Source: Amycolatopsis camponoti
Lineage (GTDB): Bacteria; Actinomycetota; Actinomycetes; Mycobacteriales; Pseudonocardiaceae
Length of the DNA stretch: 64,000 bases
Reading direction: 5' to 3'
Assembly (NCBI RefSeq): GCF_902497555.1
Contig: NZ_CABVGP010000002.1
Span: 74,501 to 138,500, forward strand
A model generated the notes under the pieces. That model was not told the origin of the DNA and ran no database searches. It saw only the letters and a list, made by a program, of their open reading frames with translations. Position 1 is the stretch's first letter. Each line of letters opens with the position of its first letter. Shown in pieces: positions 1 through 7,342 of this stretch. A program made the position numbers and the translations under genes.

Positions 1-206
1 GGCAGCCGCGGGCCGAGCTGACCCTGCCGGAACGTCAGCGCGCCGCGCGTCCGGTGCGCGGGGAGCCGCCTTCGGTCCCCGGTGCCGCGTGCGAGTACTA
101 CGGCACCGGAAGATCGTGGCTCGACAACGACTACGCCGCCTACCGGCTGTGCTTCGCCGACGGGAAGCTCGTGTCCAAGGACTGGTTCACCGAGGGGGGA
201 TCGTGA
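1..206 (+). CDS. C-terminal end of a hypothetical protein (5' end outside window)
   Basis: An open frame enters from the left edge (codons in register from base 3) and stops at the TGA at 204-206. The visible 67 residues contain a compact region with CEYY near the middle, then YRLCF and a final DWFTEGGS. The aromatic/cysteine-rich end suggests a small globular domain, perhaps of a secreted or lipoprotein hypothetical, but I do not recognise the family. It is not the end of a histidine kinase ATPase domain. The stop overlaps the GTG of the response regulator (GTGA), so the two are probably translationally coupled. Function unknown. Confidence 0.6.
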   Translation, partial: QPRAELTLPERQRAARPVRGEPPSVPGAACEYYGTGRSWLDNDYAAYRLCFADGKLVSKDWFTEGGS

Positions 207-877
207 TCAGGGTCGTGCTGGCCGACGACGAGGCGTTGATGCGGGCGGGGGTGGCGGCGATCCTCGGCGCGGACGCCGGGATCGAGGTCGTCGCCGAGGC
301 CGCCGACGGGCGTTCGGCCGTGGCGCAGGCGCTCGCCACCCATCCGGACGTCGTGCTGCTCGACATCCGGATGCCCGGGCTGGACGGCCTGGGCGCGGCG
401 GCCGAGATCCGGCGGCTGCTGCCGTCGACCGGCGTCATCATGCTGACGACGTTCGGCGAGGACGAGTACATCGAGCGCGCGCTCGGGCTCGGCGCGGGCG
501 GGTTCCTGCTGAAGTCGGGCGACCCGCGCGAACTGCTGGCCGGCATCCACGCCGTCGCCGACGGGGCCGCGTTCCTCTCGCCGAAGGTGGCGCAGCGGGT
601 GATCGCGCGCCTGTCGGGCGGCCGGCTCTCCCGGGCCGCGGCGGCGCGTGCGAAGGTCGCGGTGCTGACGCCGCGCGAGCGGGAAGTGCTGACGTTGCTG
701 GGTTCCGGACTGTCCAATGCGGACATCGCGGCGCGGATGTTCGTCGTCGAGGGCACGGTGAAGGCGCACGTGAGCACGATCCTGACCCGGCTCGGCGTGA
801 AGAACCGGGTGCAGGCGGCGATCACGGCGTACGAGGCGGGGCTGGTCGGGGGAGACGCGGAGGCCGCCAGCCGCTGA
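203..877 (+). CDS. NarL/FixJ-type two-component response regulator
   Basis: A cytoplasmic transcription regulator of 224 residues. The receiver domain (about 1-120) has the acidic pair D8-D9, the phospho-acceptor D54 in VLLDIRMPG, the conserved T82/T83 and K104. A LuxR-type helix-turn-helix follows at about 152-212, with LTPREREVL and the recognition region EGTVKAHVSTILTRLG. The GTG at 203 was chosen because it follows a GAGGGGGGA ribosome site and gives the standard N-terminus IRVVLADDE. It overlaps the previous stop by GTGA. No sensor kinase is seen in the window; it may lie beyond the left edge. Its last 56 bases overlap, tail to tail, the monooxygenase gene on the other strand. Confidence 0.93.
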   Translation: MIRVVLADDEALMRAGVAAILGADAGIEVVAEAADGRSAVAQALATHPDVVLLDIRMPGLDGLGAAAEIRRLLPSTGVIMLTTFGEDEYIERALGLGAGGFLLKSGDPRELLAGIHAVADGAAFLSPKVAQRVIARLSGGRLSRAAAARAKVAVLTPREREVLTLLGSGLSNADIAARMFVVEGTVKAHVSTILTRLGVKNRVQAAITAYEAGLVGGDAEAASR

Positions 878-1970
878 TGTCCTTGCCAACCCGGGCGGTC
901 ACCTGGGCCGGGAGGGCCTTGAGCAGGGCGGTGCGAATCCCGACCGCGACCGGGTTGGTCAGCTGCGGCCCGGCCTTGCCCGCCCGCACCGACGCACGCG
1001 CGACCCGCTGGCTGCGTGGTCGTCTTTCGGCGTCGTAATGGGCGAGGGCGGCGTCGAGATTGTCCACTGTGGACAGATTGTGCGCGAGTACGACGGCGTC
1101 TTCGAGGGCCTGGCAGCCACCCTGGCCGAGGAACGGCGGCATGGCGTGCGCGGCGTCGCCGAGGAAGACGACCCGGCCGCGGAGGTAAGTCTCGAGGGGC
1201 GTCGCCAGGTGGTAGAGGTCGTGGTACAGCAGGGCTTCGGGCGGTGTCCCGTCGATGAGCGCCGGGATCGGGTCGTGCCAGTCGCCGAAGTGCTCCTTCA
1301 GGTACGCCTTGAGGTCGGCCGGGCGGGCGCCGGGCCCGGCGACGTAGGAGACGAACCAGTAGACGTCGCCGCCGGTCAGCGGGAGCACGCCGACCTCGGT
1401 GCCGGGGGCGAAGGTGGTGCTCAGCCCGGTGCCCGGGTGGTGGGTGACGCCGCGGAACGCCACGCTGCCGCTGTGGACGGGCTCGGGGTGATGTGGGAAG
1501 AGCGCCTGCCGGATCGGGCTGCGGATGCCGTCCGCGGCGACGACGAGGTCGGCCCGGATTTCGCCGCCGCCGAAGCGGACGACGCCGTCTTCGGTCACTT
1601 CGGTGACTTTGGTGCCGGTGCGCAGGCTCTCCGGGGGAAGTGCGTCGCGCAGGCCGGCGATGAGGTCGGCCCGGTGGATGCCGGCGAGCGGCCGCCCGTG
1701 GACTTTTCGGAAACCGGCCGCGTCCCACCGGGTGACCCACCTTCCGCGGCGGTCACGGAGCCCGCCCTGGTCCTGGGCGACGAGGTGTTCGCCGAGGTCG
1801 ACGCCGAGTTCGTCGAGGCAGCGCAAGGCATTCGGCCAGAGCGAGATGCCGGCGCCGACGTCGCCGAGCTCTTCGGCTTGTTCGAGAACGGTGACGCTCC
1901 ACCCGACCCGACGCAGCCCGATCGCGGCCCCCAGCCCGGCGATGCCACCGCCGACCACCACTGCTCGCAT
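822..1970 (-). CDS. FAD-dependent monooxygenase (PHBH-type aromatic hydroxylase family)
   Basis: A 382-residue class A flavoprotein hydroxylase that would use NAD(P)H and oxygen on an unknown, probably aromatic, substrate. It has the Rossmann dinucleotide motif GGGIAGLGAA at residues 7-16, a central DG motif (VVAADGIRSPIR) and the late FAD motif GDAAHAMPPFLGQGGCQALED. The ATG at 1970 has AGGAGG six bases upstream. That ribosome site abuts the doubled palindrome shared with the divergent TetR gene, so repression by that TetR is the natural reading. The 3' end overlaps the response regulator by 56 bases in antisense. The substrate cannot be read from sequence. Confidence 0.9.
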   Translation of the reverse strand: MRAVVVGGGIAGLGAAIGLRRVGWSVTVLEQAEELGDVGAGISLWPNALRCLDELGVDLGEHLVAQDQGGLRDRRGRWVTRWDAAGFRKVHGRPLAGIHRADLIAGLRDALPPESLRTGTKVTEVTEDGVVRFGGGEIRADLVVAADGIRSPIRQALFPHHPEPVHSGSVAFRGVTHHPGTGLSTTFAPGTEVGVLPLTGGDVYWFVSYVAGPGARPADLKAYLKEHFGDWHDPIPALIDGTPPEALLYHDLYHLATPLETYLRGRVVFLGDAAHAMPPFLGQGGCQALEDAVVLAHNLSTVDNLDAALAHYDAERRPRSQRVARASVRAGKAGPQLTNPVAVGIRTALLKALPAQVTARVGKDISGWRPPRLPRPAPPRTP

Positions 1971-1977
1971 GACTCCT

Positions 1978-2013
1978 CCTCTACAGGTGTAGAGGACTCT
2001 ACACCTGTAGAGT
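1978..2013. promoter_or_regulatory. Doubled palindromic operator between monooxygenase and TetR genes
   Basis: Two adjacent 18-bp palindromes, CCTCTACAGGTGTAGAGG (1978-1995) and ACTCTACACCTGTAGAGT (1996-2013), have perfect 8-bp arms around GG and CC. Their centres are 18 bp apart, and the two units are also near reverse complements of each other. They fill most of the gap between the divergent starts and abut the monooxygenase ribosome site. This is the expected design of a TetR autoregulatory operator bound by two dimers. Confidence 0.8.
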
Positions 2014-2021
2014 GCGGTTTC

Positions 2022-2561
2022 GTGGAGCGTCTTCCGATGATCGGTGACGCGGCGATCGAGGTGATCGCCGCGGAGGGCCTGCGCGGGCTGACCCACCGGG
2101 CGGTCGACCGCCGCGCGGGGCTGCCACTCGGCTCGACGTCGTACTACGCGCGCACGCGGGCGGCGTTGCTGTCTTTGACTTTCGCGCGGATTCTCGAGCT
2201 GGACCAGGTGGCGGTTTCGTCGGGTGGGTTGGCGGAGTCGATCGCCGGTTACGTGGCCGAGGCGCTGGGACCTGGCCGGACGCGCATGCTGGCGCGGTAC
2301 GAGCTGGCTTTGGAGGCGACGCGGCGTCCGGAGCTGCGGGAGCAGTACGACTCGGGCGGAGCGGTGATCCGCGGTGCCGCGGCGGAGCTGCTGTCGGCGG
2401 CGGGCTCGCCGGATCCGCCGCGGCATGCGGGGTTGGTGGTGGATTGGATGGAGGGGACGATTTTCGGGGTCTTGGTGGGGGCTTCGGGGCTGCCTTCGCG
2501 GGAGGCTTTGGTGACCGGGGCCCGGGAAATCCTGACGGGGATCGGCATCGGCTCGGCCTGA
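2022..2561 (+). CDS. TetR family regulator, probable repressor of the divergent monooxygenase
   Basis: A 179-residue regulator. The N-terminal helix-turn-helix (about 6-50) reads AAIEVIAAEGLRGLTHRAVD then LPLGSTSYYA, the usual TetR order with a YY pair before the dimer core. The rest is the helical ligand/dimer domain. The GTG at 2022 keeps the full first helix. The ATG at 2037, with GGAG nine bases upstream, is the alternative start. It diverges from the FAD monooxygenase across the doubled palindrome and is therefore its likely regulator. The tail REILTGIGIG is echoed imperfectly about 120 bases downstream, after an intervening inverted repeat. Confidence 0.88.
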   Translation: MERLPMIGDAAIEVIAAEGLRGLTHRAVDRRAGLPLGSTSYYARTRAALLSLTFARILELDQVAVSSGGLAESIAGYVAEALGPGRTRMLARYELALEATRRPELREQYDSGGAVIRGAAAELLSAAGSPDPPRHAGLVVDWMEGTIFGVLVGASGLPSREALVTGAREILTGIGIGSA

Positions 2562-2570
2562 CGGGAGCGT

Positions 2571-2632
2571 CCCAAGGCCGCCTTCGATGCGTTGGCCTTC
2601 GGTGCGTTGATCGCGACCGAGGCCGCCTTGGG
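2571..2632. repeat. Intergenic imperfect inverted repeat
   Basis: CCCAAGGCCGCCT (2571-2583) pairs with AGGCCGCCTTGGG (2620-2632) with one mismatch in 13, enclosing a 36-base loop. It lies between convergent genes. It looks like a mobile or multicopy intergenic palindrome of the kind common in high-GC actinomycetes, but copy number cannot be judged here. Confidence 0.6.
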
Positions 2633-2681
2633 TGCTGGTCTTACCTCGCGAAGTCCTGATCGGCATCGGGATCGGCTGAGT

Positions 2682-2719
2682 CCGGTTGTCCACAAGCCGG
2701 CGCGAATGTGGACAACCGG
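2682..2719. repeat. Perfect 13-bp inverted repeat made of two inverted DnaA-box-like sequences
   Basis: CCGGTTGTCCACA (2682-2694) and TGTGGACAACCGG (2707-2719) are perfect arms around a 12-base loop. Each arm contains TTGTCCACA (2686-2694, and inverted at 2707-2715), the preferred DnaA-box sequence in Streptomyces-type actinobacteria. Located between convergent genes, it could also serve as a bidirectional terminator. Confidence 0.65.
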
Positions 2720-2812
2720 GCCTCGGCTCCCGGTTTTCCCCGGCTTTGTCGGAGGCGGCCGATACGCTGGAAGCGGGGCCGCCCCCCAGGGAGGGTGGGG
2801 GCTCTGTTGGGG

Positions 2813-3604
2813 TCAGGCGTCGCGGCGGCGTAGCACTGCTGCGCCTGCTGCCAGGGCCGCGCCGGCCCACGCCGCGCAGATCAGCAAGCCCACCCAGGGT
2901 GCGTACGGTGCCGGTGCCATCGTGATCGGGTTCGGCCGGCCGGCCTCGACCATTGCGTTCACCCCCGCGATGCCCGGGAAGTACGGGATCAGCTCCGGCA
3001 GCCCCAGCGATGCCACGATCAGCGGCAGGGGCACCAGCAGCACGATCACCGTCACCAGCGTCCCCGCCGCGCTGCGCAGGGCCCAGCCCACGCCCGTGCA
3101 CACCAGACCCAGCAGTGCGAAATACCCGCCCATGCCGAATGCCGTTGTGAAGCCGGCTTCGAGGCTTGTCGGGAGGCCGTGGCCGTTTTTCACCACGCTT
3201 GCCAAGGCCATTCCCGCGCAGGAAATGCCCACGCCGTACGCGAAAAGCACCGGTAGCAGCACCGCCGCCTTCGCGAGGACCACGCGGGAACGGACCGGGG
3301 TCCACAGCAGCGTCGACCGGATGCCGCCGCCGGTGTACTCGCTCGTGACGAACAGTGTTGCCAGCGCGATCACCGCGAACTGTGTCAGGTAGAAGCCGGC
3401 GCCGAGGGTGATCGTGTTCGCTGCCTGGGGGTCGTCGTCGAAGTGCTGGGCGATCCCGGACAGCGTGCTGTAGCCCAGCATCAGCGCCGTTCCCGCGATC
3501 AGGCACCACCAGGTCGCGCGGACCGACCAGAACTTCGTCCACTCCGCGGCCACCGCCCCGGACCGGCCCCCGGTACGCACGCTTGAAGCCGTCGCAGTCG
3601 TCAT
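2813..3604 (-). CDS. ABC-2 type transporter permease
   Basis: A 263-residue integral membrane protein with about six hydrophobic segments: one near residues 34-52, then 75-90, 115-135, 155-180, 185-205 and 235-255. The N-terminal phrase EWTKFWSVRATWW is typical of ABC-2 permeases. It follows the ATPase gene with an ATGA overlap (3601-3604), so the two form an exporter. The substrate is unknown; in actinomycetes such pairs are often linked to resistance or lipid export. An inverted repeat beyond its stop (2682-2719) may end the transcript. Confidence 0.88.
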   Translation of the reverse strand: MTTATASSVRTGGRSGAVAAEWTKFWSVRATWWCLIAGTALMLGYSTLSGIAQHFDDDPQAANTITLGAGFYLTQFAVIALATLFVTSEYTGGGIRSTLLWTPVRSRVVLAKAAVLLPVLFAYGVGISCAGMALASVVKNGHGLPTSLEAGFTTAFGMGGYFALLGLVCTGVGWALRSAAGTLVTVIVLLVPLPLIVASLGLPELIPYFPGIAGVNAMVEAGRPNPITMAPAPYAPWVGLLICAAWAGAALAAGAAVLRRRDA

Positions 3605-4515
3605 GCCGACACCCCGTACTCCACCGAAGAAGCGGTCAGTTCCAGGTACGCCTGTTCGAGCGACGCCGTCAGCTCGGCGAGGCCGTGGACGCGGATCCCC
3701 AGCTCGTGCACCAGATCGCCGACGCGGGTGACGTCGACGCCGTCCACCACCAGCTCGCCCGGCTCGCCGGGGTGCGTCAGCGCACCTTCGGCGCGCAACC
3801 GGGCGTCGAGCTTCGAACGTTCGCCTTCGGCCGGGACGCGCACCGAGACCGTCGTGCGGGAGTTGTCCGCGATGAACTCCGCGACCGGCGCGTCGGCCAG
3901 CAGCTTGCCCTTGCCGATCACGATGAGGTGGTCGGCCGTCAGCTGCATCTCGCTCATCAGGTGGCTCGAGACGAACACCGTGCGCCCCTCGGCGGCGAGT
4001 GAGCGCATCAGCTGGCGGACCCAGCGGACGCCGTCCGGGTCGAGGCCGTTGACCGGCTCGTCGAACATCAGCGTGCCCGGGTCGCCGAGCAGCGCGCCCG
4101 CGATGCCGAGCCGCTGGCCCATGCCGAGCGAGAACTGCCCGGCCCGTTTACCCGCGACGTCCGAAAGCCCGACCGTCGCCAGGACTTCCTCGACGCGGCT
4201 CGTCGCGATGCCGTTGCTCTGCGCCATCGCCTTCAGGTGCTTCCCGGCGCTGCGGCCGGGGTGCAGGGCCTTGGCGTCGAGCAGTGCGCCGACCTCGCGC
4301 AGCGGGTGCCGCAGCTCGGCGTAGCGCTTGCCGCCGACCAGGACTTCGCCCGCCTGGGGGTGGTCGAGCCCGACGGTCATCCGCATGGTCGTCGACTTCC
4401 CGGCGCCGTTGGGGCCGAGGAATCCGGTTACATGGCCCGGCGCGACGTCGCAGGTCAGCGCGTCGACGACGGTCTTTTCCCCGTAGCGTTTCGTCAGTCC
4501 TCTGAGCGTGATCAT
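3601..4515 (-). CDS. ABC transporter ATP-binding protein (DrrA/BcrA-like)
   Basis: A 304-residue ATPase for the adjacent ABC-2 permease. Visible motifs are Walker A GPNGAGKST (about 33-41), signature FSLGMGQRLGIA (about 135-146; the usual LSGGQ core is degenerate as LGMGQ), Walker B LMFDEPVNGLDPDG and the switch histidine in VSSHLMSEM. The final 85 residues form a regulatory domain typical of bacitracin/daunorubicin-type exporters. The ATG at 4515 gives the standard start MITLRGLTKRYGE. It is first in a two-gene operon with the permease. Confidence 0.93.
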   Translation of the reverse strand: MITLRGLTKRYGEKTVVDALTCDVAPGHVTGFLGPNGAGKSTTMRMTVGLDHPQAGEVLVGGKRYAELRHPLREVGALLDAKALHPGRSAGKHLKAMAQSNGIATSRVEEVLATVGLSDVAGKRAGQFSLGMGQRLGIAGALLGDPGTLMFDEPVNGLDPDGVRWVRQLMRSLAAEGRTVFVSSHLMSEMQLTADHLIVIGKGKLLADAPVAEFIADNSRTTVSVRVPAEGERSKLDARLRAEGALTHPGEPGELVVDGVDVTRVGDLVHELGIRVHGLAELTASLEQAYLELTASSVEYGVSA

Positions 4516-4585
4516 GGGACGAAGTCTGCGGCCCGCGGGGGTGCGCGGGCATCGGCCGACGGTCGCGGACGGCCCCCGACTTTCG

Positions 4586-7342
4586 TCAGGGACGTCGGCG
4601 GGTGTGCCGGGTCGGGACCGCGGTGGCCGGGTCCTCGGGCCAGGCGTGCTTCGGGTAGCGGCCGCGCAGGTCGGCGCGCACCGCCGGGTAGCCGGTGGTC
4701 CAGAAGCTCCCGAGGTCGGCGGTGATCGCCGCCGGGCGGCCGGCGGGGGAGAGCAGGTGCAGCACCACCGGGATGCCGGACACGGTGGGGGTTTCGGTCC
4801 AGCCGAAGGTTTCCTGCAGCTTGACGGCGAGCACCGGCTGGTCGGCCCGGTAGTCGACGCGAATGTGCGACCCCGACGGGACTTCGAGCCGGTCCGGGGC
4901 GAGCTCGTCCAGCTTGGCCGCTTCCGGCCACGGCAGGAGGGCTTTGAGCGCGGTGCCCGCGTCGATGGTCGCGAGGTCCGCTTTCCGTCGTGCCCCGGAC
5001 AGGTCGAGCCATCTGTCCACATCGGACAGGAGGGTGGCGTCGTCCACCGCCGGCCACGGTTCGCCGCGGACGCGGTGCAGGAACGCCATCCGCTCGCGGA
5101 GCCGGGTCGCGTCCTGGCTCCACTTGAGGAGGCCGAGGCCGTTCTCGCGGAGGCCGGTGACGAGGGCGTCGTGGACGTCCGGGTTCTTGAGTGGCTTCTC
5201 GGAGAGGGTGATGGCGCCGAGCTTGCGGACGCGCCGGGCCAGGACGTCGCCGTCCCAGGTGACTTCGTCCACTTCGGACACCGGGGCGACGCGGGTGGCG
5301 AGCCGCTCGTCGGCGGCCGCGGCGAGGCGGATGGTGCCGTGGACGCGGCCGGGGTCGCGGGTGGCTTCGGCGATGGCCAGCCATTCGGAGTCGAGCCCGC
5401 TGCCCGGCGGGAGTTCGGCCGCGGTGCCGCCGGCCATGAGGTAGACGGGCGCGCCTCCGGGACGCCGCCGAGCCAGCCGTTCGGGATGCGCGAGCGCGAC
5501 GACCAGCGCGGCATCCGCTCGCTTCGCTACGGTGGGTGTAGTGCATTCAGTCACTGTACGAAGTTCAGTGGCTGAATTATGGTGAGCGACTGGCGGTGGT
5601 GCAGCGGATGTACGGGGTGTGCGGGATGCAGGGGGCGTGCGAGGGGCGGCGTTGGCGGGCTCGGCAAGCTCAACGCTTTCAGTCGCACCATTTCTTTCAG
5701 TCACACGACTTTTTGCAGCCGAACTACCGCTTTCAGTGACACGACTGCTTTCGGTCGCACTACCGCTTTCAGTGGCACGACTGCTTTCGCTCGCGCTACC
5801 GCTGTCGTTGGCGCGACTGCTTTTGGTCGCACTACCACCTTCAGCGGAACTAGCACCTTCAGTGGCACTACCGCTTTCAGTCGCACGACTTCTTTCAGTC
5901 ACTGAAAACTTGGTCGCCAAGCTCTCGAGGCGCCGGGCTTCGCGCTTCCACCGTCGCGCCGCGTCGTCGCCGGCTGACCGCAGTCTTCGCAACTCCGCGT
6001 TCACGTCCGTCAGCGTGGCACCCGCGTCCAGGAGCGCCACCACCTCCGCCGCGTTCCGCGGGCCCACCGCCGCCGCGCCGTCCAACAATGCCCGCGCCAG
6101 CCGTGGGTGCAGCCCCAGCTCCGCCATCCGCCGTCCGCGCGCGGTGACTACGCCGTCCGCAGTCGCACCCAGTGTCGCCAGCAACGCGCGCCCCGCCGCG
6201 AGCGCTCCCTCGCCCGGCGGGTCCCACCAGGCCAGGCCGCTTCCGTCCGGCGTCGACCAGCACGCCAGCTCCAACGCGAGCCGGCCCAGCTCGGCCGTTC
6301 TGATCTCCGGCTCCGGGTACGCCGGCAGCAACGCCTGCTCGTGCGCAGCCCAGCAGCGGTACGCCCGCCCGGGCCCCTCGCGACCCGCGCGCCCGGACCG
6401 CTGCGTCGCCACCGCCGCCGAGACCCGCACCGTCGCCAGCCCCGGCAGCCCTCGCCGGTGGTCGACCCGCGGGACCCGCGCCAGACCCGAGTCCACCACC
6501 GCGCGCACTCCCGGGACCGTCAGGCTCGACTCGGCCACCGCCGTCGCCAGCACCACGCGACGCCGTGAGCGCGGCCGCAGGACGTCGTCCTGGTGCGCCG
6601 CCGAGAGCCGTCCGTGCAGCGGCAGGACGTCCACATCGGACAGCGACAGCATTCCCGACGTCCGCGCGATCTCGCCCGCGCCCGGCAGGAACGCGAGGAC
6701 GTCACCGTCGCCGGACGACAACGCCGTCCGCACCGCCCGGGCCACACAAGCCTCGATGCGTTCCCCGCGCGCCGGCGGAACGTAGGAGAAGGAAACCGGG
6801 AACGTCGGCGCCGTGGCCGTGATGACCGGGGCGTCGCCCAGGAGCGTCGCGAGGCGCCCGGCGGCCACTGTCGCCGACGTCGCCAGCAGCCGCAGGTCGT
6901 CGCGCAGCCCCGCGCGGACGTCGAGCAGCAACGCCAGCAGCAGGTCCGCGTCCAGGTGCCGCTCGTGGCACTCGTCCAGCAGCACCGTCGACACCCCGGG
7001 CAGCTCGGGATCGCCCTGCACGCGCCGCACCAGCAGCCCCGACGTCACGACCTCGACCCGCGTCCGCGATGACACCTTCCGGTCACCGCGGACGGCGTAT
7101 CCCACCGTCTCGCCGACCGGTTCACCCAATAGAGCCGCCATGCGGGAAGCGGCGGCGCGCGCCGCCAAGCGACGCGGCTCGGCGACGACGACCCGGCCGG
7201 ACCCCGAAGCAGCCAGCGCCAGCGGGACCAGCGTCGTCTTCCCCGTCCCGGGCGGCGCGACGAGCACCGCGGTGCCGTGCGCGTCCAAGGCCGAAAGAAC
7301 GTCCGGCAGGACCGCGCGGACCGGCAGATCGGGGAGCTTCAC
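4586..7342 (-). CDS. hrpB: HrpB-type ATP-dependent DExH helicase with a low-complexity insert
   Basis: A 918-residue DEAH-family helicase. Residues 25-40 hold Walker A (APPGTGKTT), followed by EPRRLAARAAA (Ia), LLDECHERH (DExH box), LLATSATV (III) and the second RecA domain ending QRSGRAGREGPG (VI). The helicase-associated region and the conserved HrpB C-terminus (from about 680: [19 protein letters not shown]) are present. HrpB's cellular RNA role is poorly defined. Between the two C-terminal parts lie about 115 residues rich in T, E, S, A and R, encoded by an 18-bp tandem array; HrpB proteins without it are about 800-850 residues. The GTG at 7342 overlaps the previous stop as GTGA. The true tail ends RRRP at 4586. 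Confidence 0.9.
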   Translation of the reverse strand: MKLPDLPVRAVLPDVLSALDAHGTAVLVAPPGTGKTTLVPLALAASGSGRVVVAEPRRLAARAAASRMAALLGEPVGETVGYAVRGDRKVSSRTRVEVVTSGLLVRRVQGDPELPGVSTVLLDECHERHLDADLLLALLLDVRAGLRDDLRLLATSATVAAGRLATLLGDAPVITATAPTFPVSFSYVPPARGERIEACVARAVRTALSSGDGDVLAFLPGAGEIARTSGMLSLSDVDVLPLHGRLSAAHQDDVLRPRSRRRVVLATAVAESSLTVPGVRAVVDSGLARVPRVDHRRGLPGLATVRVSAAVATQRSGRAGREGPGRAYRCWAAHEQALLPAYPEPEIRTAELGRLALELACWSTPDGSGLAWWDPPGEGALAAGRALLATLGATADGVVTARGRRMAELGLHPRLARALLDGAAAVGPRNAAEVVALLDAGATLTDVNAELRRLRSAGDDAARRWKREARRLESLATKFSVTERSRATESGSATEGASSAEGGSATKSSRANDSGSASESSRATESGSATESSRVTESGSSAAKSRVTERNGATESVELAEPANAAPRTPPASRTPRTSAAPPPVAHHNSATELRTVTECTTPTVAKRADAALVVALAHPERLARRRPGGAPVYLMAGGTAAELPPGSGLDSEWLAIAEATRDPGRVHGTIRLAAAADERLATRVAPVSEVDEVTWDGDVLARRVRKLGAITLSEKPLKNPDVHDALVTGLRENGLGLLKWSQDATRLRERMAFLHRVRGEPWPAVDDATLLSDVDRWLDLSGARRKADLATIDAGTALKALLPWPEAAKLDELAPDRLEVPSGSHIRVDYRADQPVLAVKLQETFGWTETPTVSGIPVVLHLLSPAGRPAAITADLGSFWTTGYPAVRADLRGRYPKHAWPEDPATAVPTRHTRRRP
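5675..5908. repeat. In-frame 18-bp minisatellite within the helicase gene
   Basis: Thirteen imperfect, uninterrupted 18-base units, with forms such as GCTTTCAGTGACACGACT and GCTTTCGGTCGCACTACC on the + strand. The two forms alternate in the centre, giving a 36-base higher-order period. On the coding strand each unit gives six residues of the pattern (S/R)(A/V)TES(G/S). Degenerate relatives (TTCAGTCACTG, TTCAGTGGCTGAAT) continue to about 5540. No spacers are present, so it is not a CRISPR array. Confidence 0.9.

Noticed and set aside
1060..1078. TTGTCCACTGTGGACA inside the monooxygenase gene as a DnaA-box pair
   Set aside because: It encodes conserved-frame residues (LSTVDN), the halves overlap, and the second half is not a full box.
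822..1740. A second minus-strand protein (517 codons) overlapping the monooxygenase and response regulator
   Set aside because: It is an out-of-frame shadow rich in Arg and Pro without motifs.
3601..5514. A very long minus-strand frame extending the ABC ATPase upstream by 330 residues
   Set aside because: The added part is Ser/Pro/Arg-rich and lies in a shifted frame over the helicase gene. The ATPase family starts at the ATG at 4515.
5540..5910. Possible CRISPR array in the 18-bp repeat tract
   Set aside because: Units are contiguous, degenerate and in frame with a helicase; there are no unique spacers and no cas genes.
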